From Clostridia bacterium (GTDB lineage Bacteria > Bacillota > Clostridia > Oscillospirales > CAG-272): a stretch of 64,000 nt of DNA. This document shows, piece by piece, positions 51,801 to 61,300 of this stretch (positions within the stretch are counted from its first letter, which is position 1; each line of letters starts with the position of its first letter). Under the pieces are notes generated by a model. That model made no database searches. It saw nothing but the letters and a program-made list of their open reading frames with translations, and was not told the origin of the DNA. Both the position numbers and the translations under genes were made by a program. The DNA lies in the NCBI GenBank assembly GCA_017462485.1, contig JAFTRA010000008.1, forward strand, positions 52,256 to 116,255, written 5' to 3'.

Positions 51801-54800
51801 TTTCAAGACCGTTAACTGTAGTGAGGCTTGAGCACTCGTAGAATGCTCCGTAAGGTATATCGGTAAGCTCTTTACCGAGAGTGACCGTTGTGAGATAGCG
51901 GTTGTATGCAAACGCCTGCTCTCCGAGCTTCAGAAGAGACGAAAGATCAAGCGTCTCAATAGGAGCCGAATTGTAAACGTAAAGAGGTGTAACCGCGTCG
52001 CTGCTATACACTATATTCGTATCGGAAGCGCCGTCTGTCTCAAGATCCTGCGCATAGTATTTTACGAGATAGTCACCGTAGAATGCGCTGTTTCCGATAG
52101 TGAATGCGTTGTTAAGACCGTTGACAGTCTTAAGATTTGTTGCGTTATAGAATGCTTCGTCTCTTATTTTAGCGCCTGCTCCGAGAGTCACTTTTTCAAG
52201 CTCCGACGCACCGAAGAACGCTCTGTTACCGATAGTAACGTTGTCGCCTATGGTGAGACTGTGAAGGGGAGAAGTGTAAATGTACCAGTCAATCCAGTCA
52301 CCGAGCTTGCCTGGAACGTCGTCGTACATTTCGTTAGAAGCCTTATTATCCGCATGCTCCGTGTCACCGTTTGCCTCGTCCTTAAGCATATCGGTTGTCC
52401 ACTTGTTTCTGCCCTTGTTATAGCTGAACGAACCCTCACCGAGAATTACGTTGTTGCCGATTACTACGGTGTGAAGCTCGTCGCACTCCTCGAATGCGTA
52501 AGCGCCTACGGTAAGACCCGCAGGGATAGAAACGCTTTCAAGCTTTGATATGGAGAATGCGTAATCTCCGATAATCTTGAGGCTCGAAGAGAGCTTGGGA
52601 AGCGCAGAGAGAGCTGTGCTCTGGAACGAATAATTGCCAATCGAGTTAAGACCGCCACCGCTGAAGATTACCTCTGTCAAGGACGTGCAGTTTGCGAACG
52701 CATATCCGAGAACGTCGGTAACTTCGGGAAGATTTACGGATACGAGCTTTTCATTACCCGAGAACGCTCCGTTGCCAACGGAAGTAACGCCCGTTGCCGT
52801 AAGGCTCGTAAGAGTGGGAGCGGCGAGAAGAAGCTGCTTTCCGTCGCTTGAGGTAAGATATTTGCCGTTTTCCTTTGCGACGAAGGTTGTGTTGCCTGCC
52901 GCTATGCCAAAGCTTGCTACGCTCGTGTTACCGAATGCGAACTCACCGACTACCGCAACGTCACGTCCGAGAGTGACGGTTGCAAGCTTTTTGCAGTTGT
53001 AGAACGTACCGGTGGGAATAACCGCAGCGTTAACAGAAATGCTCGTAAGCTCTCCGCAGTCCATAAAGGCGAACTGACCTATCTTGAGCTTGGAAGCCGC
53101 GAGAGAAACCGTCGCAAGCTTTCCGTTTCCGGCGAATGCGTAAGCGCCGATAGACTGTGTCTTGTCGGAAAGCGTAATCTTTGTGAGCTTCTTATCCTTC
53201 GAAGCTACGGTTACGTACTTGTAAACCTCGTTTTTGACGTCGTATGCGTCGATAAACGTCATACCTGACGAGAATGCGTAGTCCGCAATAGCAATAGCGT
53301 TGTCAAGCTTAACGCTTTGAAGAGCTGTGTTAGCGAAGCAGCTCTGGTTGAAGAACTGAACGTTCTCAATTCCGACTACTTCCTTAAGCTTCGTGCAGTT
53401 ATAGAATGCGCCAACCTCGATTTTCTTAAGGCTCTTCGGGAGAGTTACCTTGGTAAGCTCGTCAAGTCCCGCAAATGCGTAAGAGCCGATAACCTCAATT
53501 CCCTCGGGAATAACGATTTCGGTAATACCCGCATCGTCGCCAAGGTACCACGGCTTCGTGCTTTCGGGGTTTTCGTCATTTATGATATCATACTGTGTCT
53601 TGGGACAGTAGTTATAGTTTGTGAATGCGAACTGACCTATTTCGGTAACCGCAAGCGTTTCGGGAATTATTACCTTTCCGCCGCGTCCGAAATAGCTTGT
53701 AAGGGTAGGACCGCTGTTCGCATAGGGGTCCTTAACCTCGATGTTTATAGTTTCAGCGTAGTAGGTGCTCTTTCCGTTCTGGAGAACCTTAGCGGTAACC
53801 GAAGCCGCGCCCTCGGCAACAGCCTCTATCCTTCCGTCAGCCGAAACCTTAACTATATTGTCGTTACTTGAAGCGAACTCTACGGTCGTTATACTCGGGA
53901 AGTAAGCCGTAAGAGCCGTATTTATCGTAACCGACTCCGCAGGATACATTTTAAGCGAGTAATTGTCGCCCGCAAACTTCATAATGTCGCCGCTCGTACC
54001 TATATCTCTCTCCTCGGAGGACATAAAGTAGAACGCCTTGTTTACATAGTAACCCGTAAGCTTGAAGCTCTTGACTACGGGCTTGTCGATATTCTTGTAT
54101 CCGTCGTCGCTTTCCTTAAGGACCTTAACTCTTACCGTTGTTGAAACGGGAGTTCCGTCAGCCCTCTTACCCTCTGCGACAAGCAGAGCCGTACCCGATT
54201 TGAGCGCGATTATTTCGTTGCCTACAATGCGAATGACCGACTCGTTATCCGATCTGTAATCAAGAAGCTCGGGCCACTCGGTGTTCGGGTAGAGAAGGGG
54301 AGCGAGAGTGTAGACCTCGTTGGGAGAAAGAATTATTTCTTCAACCTTATCGCCATTCTTGTCACCGAAGTAAAGGTCTGTATATTCATCGGGAAGTCCG
54401 ATTTCATAGATTGCCTGGTTGAGAGCGTAGTCGAAGCAGGTAACTACTATCGTGTTAGGACGGCCAACCGTCTTTGTGCCTGCCTTGATATCCTCGATAT
54501 AATCGGTAAGCTCGTAAACCACGTACGAGGTCGAATTATACTCGGATTTTACGGGAGTCATATATTTGTCGAAGCTTACAACCTCAACATCGTCAAGGAC
54601 GCCGTTACCGTCAATATCGTTGCTTGATACGGCGGTATAACCGAAGAGCGTTGACATAGTATAGTGGTTATCGTAAACCGCAACCTTTGCGTAAAGTCTC
54701 GTTTTCTTTGCGAAGCTATCGTATTCGGTATAGAATTCGCAGCCCGTAACCGCGGGAGCTTCAAAGTCTGTGTAAAGAGGGAACGAGAAGGTGTTATTTA

Positions 54801-57800
54801 AGTTCGTATCCTTACCGCCGTCACCGTAGTCGAGAAGACCGGTAAGAGTAACTGTGTATTTCGTATTATTTTTGAGATTCTGCTCTATTGCGCTGAACTC
54901 GATTTCAATATTTGCGGGGTGTATCGGGCCGCCGTCACCGTAAGCCTTACGCACGTTTTCCTCGACTTTGTTGAAAACAATCTCGCCCGTAGCGTCGTCT
55001 GTAATTGTTATATCAATAGTCTTTGCGTTTCGAAGCAAACCGCCCCAAACGTAACGGAGCGAGTTTATTGAATCCTCTTGATTTGAGAGGGAAATATGCT
55101 CCTTTTCTGCGTGTACCTGAGTCTTTGTAGGATCCTGCTCGTAGTAGTAAGTACCGAGGAAGGATACGAAGTCGCTGTAAATACCGCCTATGGGACGGGT
55201 TGCGTATGCGTCAGCAAGAGTCTTATCCTGCTGGTCGATAGCGTCGTCAAGCTCGTCCTTGTTGGTGTCAAAGTAGGTAAGGTCGAAGAGTGGAGCAACA
55301 GTCCAGTCACCGTAGAACGCAAGGTAGGGAACCGAAAGGTCAACGGTGTTCTCGCTCGTAGCGTCAAGAACCACAAAGCCCTCAACGTACATACCGTTTT
55401 CAAACGAATCGTCAAGATATTTCTTGTCCGCATCGCTGAGCGTGATAGTTACCTCAACGTCAGCAGTGCTCTTAGACGAAATCGATATGTTATTTCCTAT
55501 AAGCGCTCCACCGTTAACACCGGTAATTTCAACCTTCGCGCCGCCAAGGATATAAGCTTCCTCGGTAACGGTGGTTTCACCGTGGCTTGTCTTTGTCTCA
55601 CTTACGCCCTCGGTCATAACGTAGGCGGAAAGGTTATAGCTTACTGCCGTATCGCCAAAGTTGTCAATCGAGAATTTAAGCTTATAAACTCCGGTTTTTG
55701 CAGGATCGTCTCCAAGCTCAATCTTGGATTTATCCATTACGCTGCCGTCGTCTCTGTCGTATGTAAGTATATATGCATTAGTCAATGAACAGTTGAAGAG
55801 ATTTGCGAGACCTGCGCCCTGCTTTCTTACGGCGTAGGGCAGACCGTTTTTGTTGAGAACGATATCCGCAGTGGACATCATAAGTCTGTTGATTATAGCG
55901 GTAACTTTCTTAAGACTCACGTTACCGTTTTCATCGTTTATCATCTCCGCGGGGAAGTTTTCTATAACATACTGGCGGAGAAGAGCGGCAACACCCGAGA
56001 TGTTGGGAGTAGCCATCGAGGTACCCGAAATAGTATCGTAATCCTCACCGGGAACGGAGGAGTAGATAGAGCCGCCGTGAGCGGTTATCTCGGGCTTGAT
56101 TTCAAGGTCGGGACCGGGACCCCAGGAGGAGAAGTCGGACATAAAAGGACCTGCCGCCTGGCTGTAAGCAATCTTGATTTTTCCGCTTCCCGCAGCAGCA
56201 AGAAGCTCACCGTCGTCCTGAGAAATTGAGCATACGGGAATCTTAACGTCACCGACGTTCATCTTTATGTCACCGGAAACGTTGTTGTATATAATAACCG
56301 CAGCAGCGCCCTGCTTTTCGGCTACCATTGCCTTTTCTTCAAATGTCGTCGAGCCTCTCGAAACGAGAGCTATCTTACCCTTGACGTCAACGCCGGTATA
56401 GTCGGCAGTGCGTCCCGCACCGGAAATCTTTACGTATTCAAGCTCAAGCTCGGTCTTATTTGTACCGAGAAGCTCCTCGACAAATTTCTTTTCCTCGGAA
56501 ACTCTGTCGGTAGACTCAATGAAATAAACAATGCTTCCTTTATATGTGAGGTACGAGGTGTGAGTACCGCTTATCGAAGCAACGCAAAGCGAGCCGTTAT
56601 ACGTAGCGGGAGAACCGATAGTAGCACTATCGGGGTTGGATGTGAGAGGGAGGTTACCGTTCTTGTCCGAGCCGTAAGCAGAGTTAAAGCTGTTGGACGC
56701 GGCAACGATAAGGCTCATACCCATCTCGTCTATCTTCTCATATACTCTCGATTCAAGCTCCTTTTCGGAGGGAGTACTGAATCCGCAGGAGGTACCGATA
56801 GACATATTGATAACGTCAACGCCGAGGTTAACGCAGTCCTCAAGAGCAGCTATAATCCAAGAAGCTCTTGCCTGGTCGTCCGTATCCGAGAATATCTTCA
56901 TTATCGCAAGCTGCGCGTTGGGAGCAACGCCCGTGATCTCGTCGTTCTTTCCTGCGATAATACCCGCAACGTGAGTACCGTGGTCCTGTCTTATGGGGAA
57001 CACCTCTGAGTCACCGTCAGCGTAGTCAAAGCCGAACGGAACCTTCTCGTTGATGTAAAGGTCAGAGGCGGTAACGCCTGCCTGGAGTCTTTCGGCAGCC
57101 ATAACGGTTTCCTTATTAACTATTGCCGAAAGCTCCTCGAACGTAAGACCTAACGACGAGGGATTAAAGTTTGCGGTCGAGAATGCCGAGTGATAATAGT
57201 CAAGACCTGTATCAAGCACGGCAACTACGATGCCCGATCCGTCATAACCGAAGCCCTGGCTGTCGAAAATGCCCGATTCGTAAACCTTAACGGTATTCGT
57301 AACGACCTCGGAATCGGCTCTTTCATAAGAATCACCGATGTGAATTGCGTTGGTCTTTCCGAGCGTATCGCATACCTTCTCGTATTCGGAAGCGAGGACG
57401 GTGATTTCAAATCCGCGGAGAAGAGTAGAGTACTCTACGCCCTTCGTGTATTCTACGCCTGCCTCGTCGAGTAATTTGAGATTTTTCTCAATATCGCTTT
57501 CAATTTCGCTGATTGCGCTGTCAGCCTCTACTGAGTTGGCGTAGTTTTGAAAATCAGCGTCGGTTTTCGACTTATAATAGTAGTCAAGAACCGTATAACC
57601 CGGCATTTCGATGATAAGCGATAGCTCGTCGCTCATGCTCACCGAGTCGGGAAGCTTGTAGATTACGGAATCGTTGAAGAACTTCGACTTGTCGAGATAC
57701 AGTTTTCCGTCACTGTCAAGCTCTATGTACGAAGAATTTCCGTAATAGGTGGAGGTATCGGCGGAAAGCACAGTTGCAAATATCGTAGTAAGCGTCGATA

Positions 57801-57939
57801 TGAGCAAAATAGCGGAAACTACCAATACCAAGAGTTTTCTTTTTCTGTTCATCCTGTTTTTTTGCCTTTCTTGTTTTTTGCGCCGCAGCGGTAGTGATAA
57901 GCCTCGAACGTCAGATATTATACCTTCGAAATTCATCAT
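48886..57939 (-). CDS. Giant cell-surface subtilase with PA, Ig-like, LRR and C-terminal repeat domains
   Basis: Up to 3,017 residues. A signal anchor (about 33-58) precedes an S8 protease: Asp243 in AVLDTGLD, His320 in DHGTHVAG, Asn416, Ser641 in GTSMATP, with a PA insert at about 505-595, as in lactocepin and C5a peptidase. Fn3-like and two BIG_2-like domains follow (about 1180-1400), then some 25 BspA-type LRR_5 repeats (about 1420-2320; IGNYAFAYTAITSADL-type). A helical stretch, a membrane helix (about 2463-2490), an acidic linker of some 85 residues, a second helix (about 2576-2603), an InlB-like repeat (AFDSNGGTF...GYFLAGWYT) and a GLUG-like end complete it. An alternative start is the ATG at 57852. 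Likely role: digestion or capture of extracellular protein. Confidence 0.87.
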   Translation of the reverse strand: MMNFEGIISDVRGLSLPLRRKKQERQKNRMNRKRKLLVLVVSAILLISTLTTIFATVLSADTSTYYGNSSYIELDSDGKLYLDKSKFFNDSVIYKLPDSVSMSDELSLIIEMPGYTVLDYYYKSKTDADFQNYANSVEADSAISEIESDIEKNLKLLDEAGVEYTKGVEYSTLLRGFEITVLASEYEKVCDTLGKTNAIHIGDSYERADSEVVTNTVKVYESGIFDSQGFGYDGSGIVVAVLDTGLDYYHSAFSTANFNPSSLGLTFEELSAIVNKETVMAAERLQAGVTASDLYINEKVPFGFDYADGDSEVFPIRQDHGTHVAGIIAGKNDEITGVAPNAQLAIMKIFSDTDDQARASWIIAALEDCVNLGVDVINMSIGTSCGFSTPSEKELESRVYEKIDEMGMSLIVAASNSFNSAYGSDKNGNLPLTSNPDSATIGSPATYNGSLCVASISGTHTSYLTYKGSIVYFIESTDRVSEEKKFVEELLGTNKTELELEYVKISGAGRTADYTGVDVKGKIALVSRGSTTFEEKAMVAEKQGAAAVIIYNNVSGDIKMNVGDVKIPVCSISQDDGELLAAAGSGKIKIAYSQAAGPFMSDFSSWGPGPDLEIKPEITAHGGSIYSSVPGEDYDTISGTSMATPNISGVAALLRQYVIENFPAEMINDENGNVSLKKVTAIINRLMMSTADIVLNKNGLPYAVRKQGAGLANLFNCSLTNAYILTYDRDDGSVMDKSKIELGDDPAKTGVYKLKFSIDNFGDTAVSYNLSAYVMTEGVSETKTSHGETTVTEEAYILGGAKVEITGVNGGALIGNNISISSKSTADVEVTITLSDADKKYLDDSFENGMYVEGFVVLDATSENTVDLSVPYLAFYGDWTVAPLFDLTYFDTNKDELDDAIDQQDKTLADAYATRPIGGIYSDFVSFLGTYYYEQDPTKTQVHAEKEHISLSNQEDSINSLRYVWGGLLRNAKTIDITITDDATGEIVFNKVEENVRKAYGDGGPIHPANIEIEFSAIEQNLKNNTKYTVTLTGLLDYGDGGKDTNLNNTFSFPLYTDFEAPAVTGCEFYTEYDSFAKKTRLYAKVAVYDNHYTMSTLFGYTAVSSNDIDGNGVLDDVEVVSFDKYMTPVKSEYNSTSYVVYELTDYIEDIKAGTKTVGRPNTIVVTCFDYALNQAIYEIGLPDEYTDLYFGDKNGDKVEEIILSPNEVYTLAPLLYPNTEWPELLDYRSDNESVIRIVGNEIIALKSGTALLVAEGKRADGTPVSTTVRVKVLKESDDGYKNIDKPVVKSFKLTGYYVNKAFYFMSSEERDIGTSGDIMKFAGDNYSLKMYPAESVTINTALTAYFPSITTVEFASSNDNIVKVSADGRIEAVAEGAASVTAKVLQNGKSTYYAETINIEVKDPYANSGPTLTSYFGRGGKVIIPETLAVTEIGQFAFTNYNYCPKTQYDIINDENPESTKPWYLGDDAGITEIVIPEGIEVIGSYAFAGLDELTKVTLPKSLKKIEVGAFYNCTKLKEVVGIENVQFFNQSCFANTALQSVKLDNAIAIADYAFSSGMTFIDAYDVKNEVYKYVTVASKDKKLTKITLSDKTQSIGAYAFAGNGKLATVSLAASKLKIGQFAFMDCGELTSISVNAAVIPTGTFYNCKKLATVTLGRDVAVVGEFAFGNTSVASFGIAAGNTTFVAKENGKYLTSSDGKQLLLAAPTLTSLTATGVTSVGNGAFSGNEKLVSVNLPEVTDVLGYAFANCTSLTEVIFSGGGLNSIGNYSFQSTALSALPKLSSSLKIIGDYAFSISKLESVSIPAGLTVGAYAFEECDELHTVVIGNNVILGEGSFSYNKGRNKWTTDMLKDEANGDTEHADNKASNEMYDDVPGKLGDWIDWYIYTSPLHSLTIGDNVTIGNRAFFGASELEKVTLGAGAKIRDEAFYNATNLKTVNGLNNAFTIGNSAFYGDYLVKYYAQDLETDGASDTNIVYSSDAVTPLYVYNSAPIETLDLSSLLKLGEQAFAYNRYLTTVTLGKELTDIPYGAFYECSSLTTVNGLENVEVIGNHAFVSTKLVSAVLTSVKSVGDYAFLTTDTLTSVTLGNNVESIGEGAFSYCESLANVIGLENVKSIGNYAFAYTAITSADLTAATHIGEGAFTKDSITVFTLKLGENLVSLGDNPFAFCKIAPLSKEIVKDTFNGVEYKETVYTYDISDTIKVIDGSIYQVVPKGLELITYCGNGGIVNVADKTVRISSLGFAGSDVANVVLPYTVASIGHKAFFGCEKLVLVNFSSYYAPILEEEYDYMLFYNGANIPAKGEGGLNIIDYFMWNVTSMPSNVYYGANFIDYVGLVDKKMVMVRPSNGHNYDSFVFSQYFDTVLDGAVAADNITLLAIEAISKIPENSSSITLGHKDIVAAARAAYDKIVSDEQRALISTALLTILKNAEQMIEDLEYLANGEADNENVTDKDESNGIKTALIVLIVIVSVLALAIIALGVFIFIFVRKLKKGEISVVTRAKEAPEAQVEANTATEAEATLTSAEETLTVNEKEQEDEAEEEAPEEPFEKRIFDKPVDYDDITEGFVTNEGKISRRKIILIASLAAVSVALVVGIILAIINANKSYYDTYDKEGYTVSVAFDSNGGTFKGSKSSIVDLFNPEEVGEGGIALLAPDDTRRDKNNVMQVTNPGYFLAGWYTERTPIDENNPEAGYTYSGKWDFESNRLYVNNNREYSADEPVLTLYAAWVPYYNFEIYTTDESGNSYLLSTVSALNLTIPEWHDGDVTLGMDNFPARDGYTLVSVDWDADSGIIETQTEKNKVITGKWDEETATSLTPTIKLHTEWKEGKTYKIYSVNDFIKNADLNGYYELYTDLDFTNAEWPTTFVNGEFNGKIFGRNHTISGVSFDSTSRSRLSSGLFSSLGENAYIENVTFKKITHTIDLMAVAQNSTFGLLAGSAADGASFKNVKVSGSLVFGDNCANLVGSDSFTIKTVIGNGDTTGITVGEITAVKKNVDNTAFIIKIEADGSVSIVSGS

Positions 57940-57973
57940 CTGAAATCCGCTTGCGAGAATTTACACAGAGATA

Positions 57974-58002
57974 ATTATACTACACAAAATAAAAAAAAAC
58001 AA
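57974..58002 (-). promoter_or_regulatory. Probable promoter of the protease-opp operon
   Basis: On the minus strand TTGTTT, exactly 17 bp, TATAAT, 35 bp before the first ATG (57939) of the giant protease gene. The spacer is rich in T. Confidence 0.68.
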
Positions 58003-58086
58003 GTATTTTGCGCACAAAAGAAAAATAATTATTAAAAAATTAACAAAGAATTAAAAATAAATTTCAAAAAAGAACGCATTGCGCTA

Positions 58087-58115
58087 TTGATTTTTACAAT
58101 ATTATGTGATAAACT
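58087..58115 (+). promoter_or_regulatory. Probable promoter of the lipoprotein cluster
   Basis: TTGATT, exactly 17 bp, TAAACT, leaving a leader of about 240 nt before the ATG at 58359. Confidence 0.6.
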
Positions 58116-58244
58116 ATATCTGTCAAACTATGCTTTGAATTAAGAAAATGTTAGAACTTGCAATTTTTTCAACAAAAAGCAAAAAAATATGCTAACTTTT
58201 GATGAAGCTAATTTTCGCACGCATATAATTAATTTGTAGGAAAA

Positions 58245-58323
58245 TGCGAAAAAAACACTTTATCAAAATGAAGTTTAAAGTTTTTTGCGATTTGCGTCTT
58301 TGTATCAAGGAAGTGTTTTTTGC
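58245..58323 (+). promoter_or_regulatory. Leader hairpin before the TlpA-type lipoprotein gene
   Basis: TGCGAAAAAAACACTT pairs with AAGTGTTTTTTGCA (one bulged base), enclosing about 50 nt. The right arm contains T6, so the fold looks like a terminator or attenuator in the 5' leader, ending 35 bases before the start codon. No known riboswitch was recognised. The rest of the 419-bp divergent region is AT-rich with the two promoters listed. Confidence 0.45.
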
Positions 58324-58358
58324 AAGTTTTACGTCTTAAAAAATCAAAAGGAGAACAA

Positions 58359-61300
58359 ATGATGAAGAAAAGCAAGAGAATCATATCGCTTATTCTTGCG
58401 TTGCTTATGCTGTTTACCTGCATTGTAGGTACGCTTGCATCCTGCGACGGTGATAAAGATAGCGATGATGACAATAGCACCCAGATTGGAGTAGGGAATA
58501 AAGGCGACGGCGCGACGATAGGCTATACCGTAAGCGTTAAGACGGTTGGCGGCAGAGCGCTTGAAGACGTAGCGGTTTATACATATGCTGATTCCACTCT
58601 CAAGGATCTCATAAGCTTCGGCTCCACCGATAAAAACGGAAGAGTTACGATTGATATGGAGCGTAAGGACGGATACGTAGCCGTGCTTGACAGAGTTCCA
58701 AAGGGATATAACGTAGCTCCCTATTACGAGTTCAAGAGCGGAAGCGCGGATATAGTTCTCGGTTCATCTGTAATACTCCCCGAGACAGCAGGCGATTATG
58801 AAATCCCCGCATCCTACAAGCTCGGTGATATTATGTATGACTTTGAGGTAACTACTGTTGACAGTGTGAATCCCGAAAACGTAAAGGTTGTCAGACTTTC
58901 CGAGCTTCTTAAAACGAAGAAGGCTGTTCTTATCAACTTCTGGTACAGTACCTGCTCGCCCTGTATTTCCGAGTTCCCATATATTGATACGGTTGCAAAG
59001 GAATACGCTGATGACGTAGCGGTTATTTGTCTTAACACCTACGTTCCTGATACCGAATCCTCTGTTGCAACCTTTAAAGCAACGAATGAGCTTTCGCTTG
59101 ATATGGCAAAGGCAGATCCCGCGCTCTTCACTGCTTTTGGAACAGCGGGTTATCCCACTAACGTAATGATTGACCGTTTCGGAACTATCTGTCTTATAGA
59201 GGTTGGCGGTCTTCCCTCGGAGAAGCCCTTCAGAAAAATGTTCGATTATTTCAGCGCGGCAGAGTACAAGCAGAAAATATTCACAAGTCTTGAAGAGCTT
59301 ACCCCTCAAGAAGTTCCTAATATTACCCAGCCCGAGTCGTCTATACTCGAGGGCGTGTTAAATTCCGGCAGCATTTCTGCTACCTATTATCCCGAGACTG
59401 ACAGTGCTGACGCAGCGTATTCCTGGCCCTTCATAAACGGCACAAAGGATAACGTTCCTTGCGTATATGCCTCTAACGCGGAAAAGGATTCCTCTTATGC
59501 CATTATGCACGTTGACGTAGATATGAAGGCGGGGGACGTGTTAGGTTTTGAATACCTTTCTTCTACGGAAGAGAATACCGACATTCTCTACGTCCTCGTT
59601 GACGGTGAAGATATTTATCAGATTTCGGGACTCGGTTCCCAGTGGAAGAAGTGCTACCCCTACGTAGCAAAGAGAGACGGAACTTATAAGCTGTCTCTCG
59701 TATATACAAAGGACGCAAGCGTTGATGAGGGCGACGATACCGTTTACCTTAAAAACTTCCATATAACTAATAAAGAATCTATCGACGTTAAAACTTATAT
59801 ACCCTATCTTGCGGCTACAAGAGATGAAAATACCGGAACCTATTCTTATCTCAATCCCGGTGAAAATGTAAAGTTTAGTGCGCAAGATGGCTATTATCAC
59901 GTATGCTCTACCGATTCTCACACCGAGGATAACGGACTTTGCGCGGGCAACTGTCCTCTTCTTCTTGCAGACCTTATGGGTATTACCTATCTCAGCTCGG
60001 ATAACTCGGTTTACAGCTGGGCATACAATGGCGAGATAGTTATAGGCACGAAGAATTATTATGAAGATATAGTAGAATATTGCAGTTATGCCTCTAACGG
60101 AACTATAAGCGGTCTTTGCACAGTAAACAAGGAGCTTAAATCCTTGCTCGACGTAGTTATCCAGCTTAAAGGCTTTGATAAGAGTGAGAACGAGTGGCTT
60201 AAGGTTTGTAAGTATTACGACACCTATTGCACAGACGGTCCTCTTGCCGACCCCATCGCAGGTCTTGCTCCTCACTCCGCTTTTGATACCGTGCTTTCCG
60301 TAGATAAAAATGAATATCCCAACAAGGTTGTTTATGACGGCAGAGTAATTATGCCGAGAGGTCTCTGGTATGCATTCACTCCCACCACCTCGGGCGTTTA
60401 CCGCGTTACCTCTAACAGTACGTCCAGTGTAAACGGTTGGATATTCTCGGCTGATAAAACCGAGCTTCTCGTTTACGACCACGTAGAAAGATTCAGTAAG
60501 ATTCCCGCCGTCGCCGGCGACCCTAGCCATCAGAACAATAACGTTAGTATGGTTCTCTATATGGAAGCGGGAACTACATATTATATTGATATAGCGTTCT
60601 ACGACGTGACGCAAGCAGGCGAGTTCACCTTCAACGTTGTTTACGAGGCAGAGAGCCTTGAGCTCTTCCGCTCCGCATCTCCCGGCGGTGCGTTCACCTA
60701 CGACGTTGATGAAAACGGCAACGTTGGTAACACCGTTATCGCGGGCGGTATCAAGGTAGCTCTCGATACCGAAAGCGGATACTACCGTCACGTTCTTGAT
60801 GACGAAAGCTTTGGCGAATACGTTTTCGTTGACCTTGTACGTGTAGCAGGTCCGTTTGATAAGGCTATCTATCTTGACCCATCGCTCTTCAAGGATGGCG
60901 CTGTTATTAAGGACCTTATATCTCTCGGAGCGTTCAACTTTGAAGCAACCGAAACCGATAGAAACGGTATGCTTTACCTTAAGCTTTACGCTCTTCTTGG
61001 ACTCAGAGAGTACGCAAAGACGGGTACTGATTCAACGCTCAAGGCAGAAATTGCGAATAATATCGCAGCCCGGGAGCTTGAAGCGCTCAACCTTTACTTC
61101 GGCAGTAAGTCAACGAAGCAGGAGGTTATTAACTTCCTTTCCGCTAATAACGAGATTGAAAATGACAAGGGCGAGCTTGTAAGCACCGTTGACGCTTCTT
61201 TAAAGACTCTTCTTGATAATTACAATAACGCAGAGGGCGACGAAGCGCTTCTCGCTGCGGAAAACGCTCTTATATCTTATATGGAAAATCTTCTGACCGA

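Noticed and set aside
47162-55788. Several plus-strand frames of 150-245 codons antisense to oppA and the giant protease gene
   Set aside because: They arise from codon bias on the coding strand, lack ribosome sites and carry no domain.
57940-58358. A known riboswitch or T-box in the lipoprotein leader
   Set aside because: I looked for the T-box GGTGGNACCGCG motif and common riboswitch cores and found none; only the simple leader hairpin is supported.
59541-60791. A 416-codon open frame on the minus strand inside the TlpA lipoprotein gene
   Set aside because: The plus-strand gene has a lipobox, a recognisable thioredoxin domain and a ribosome site. The antisense frame has no recognisable domain and a Tyr/Arg/Val-rich composition typical of the reverse of a biased gene.
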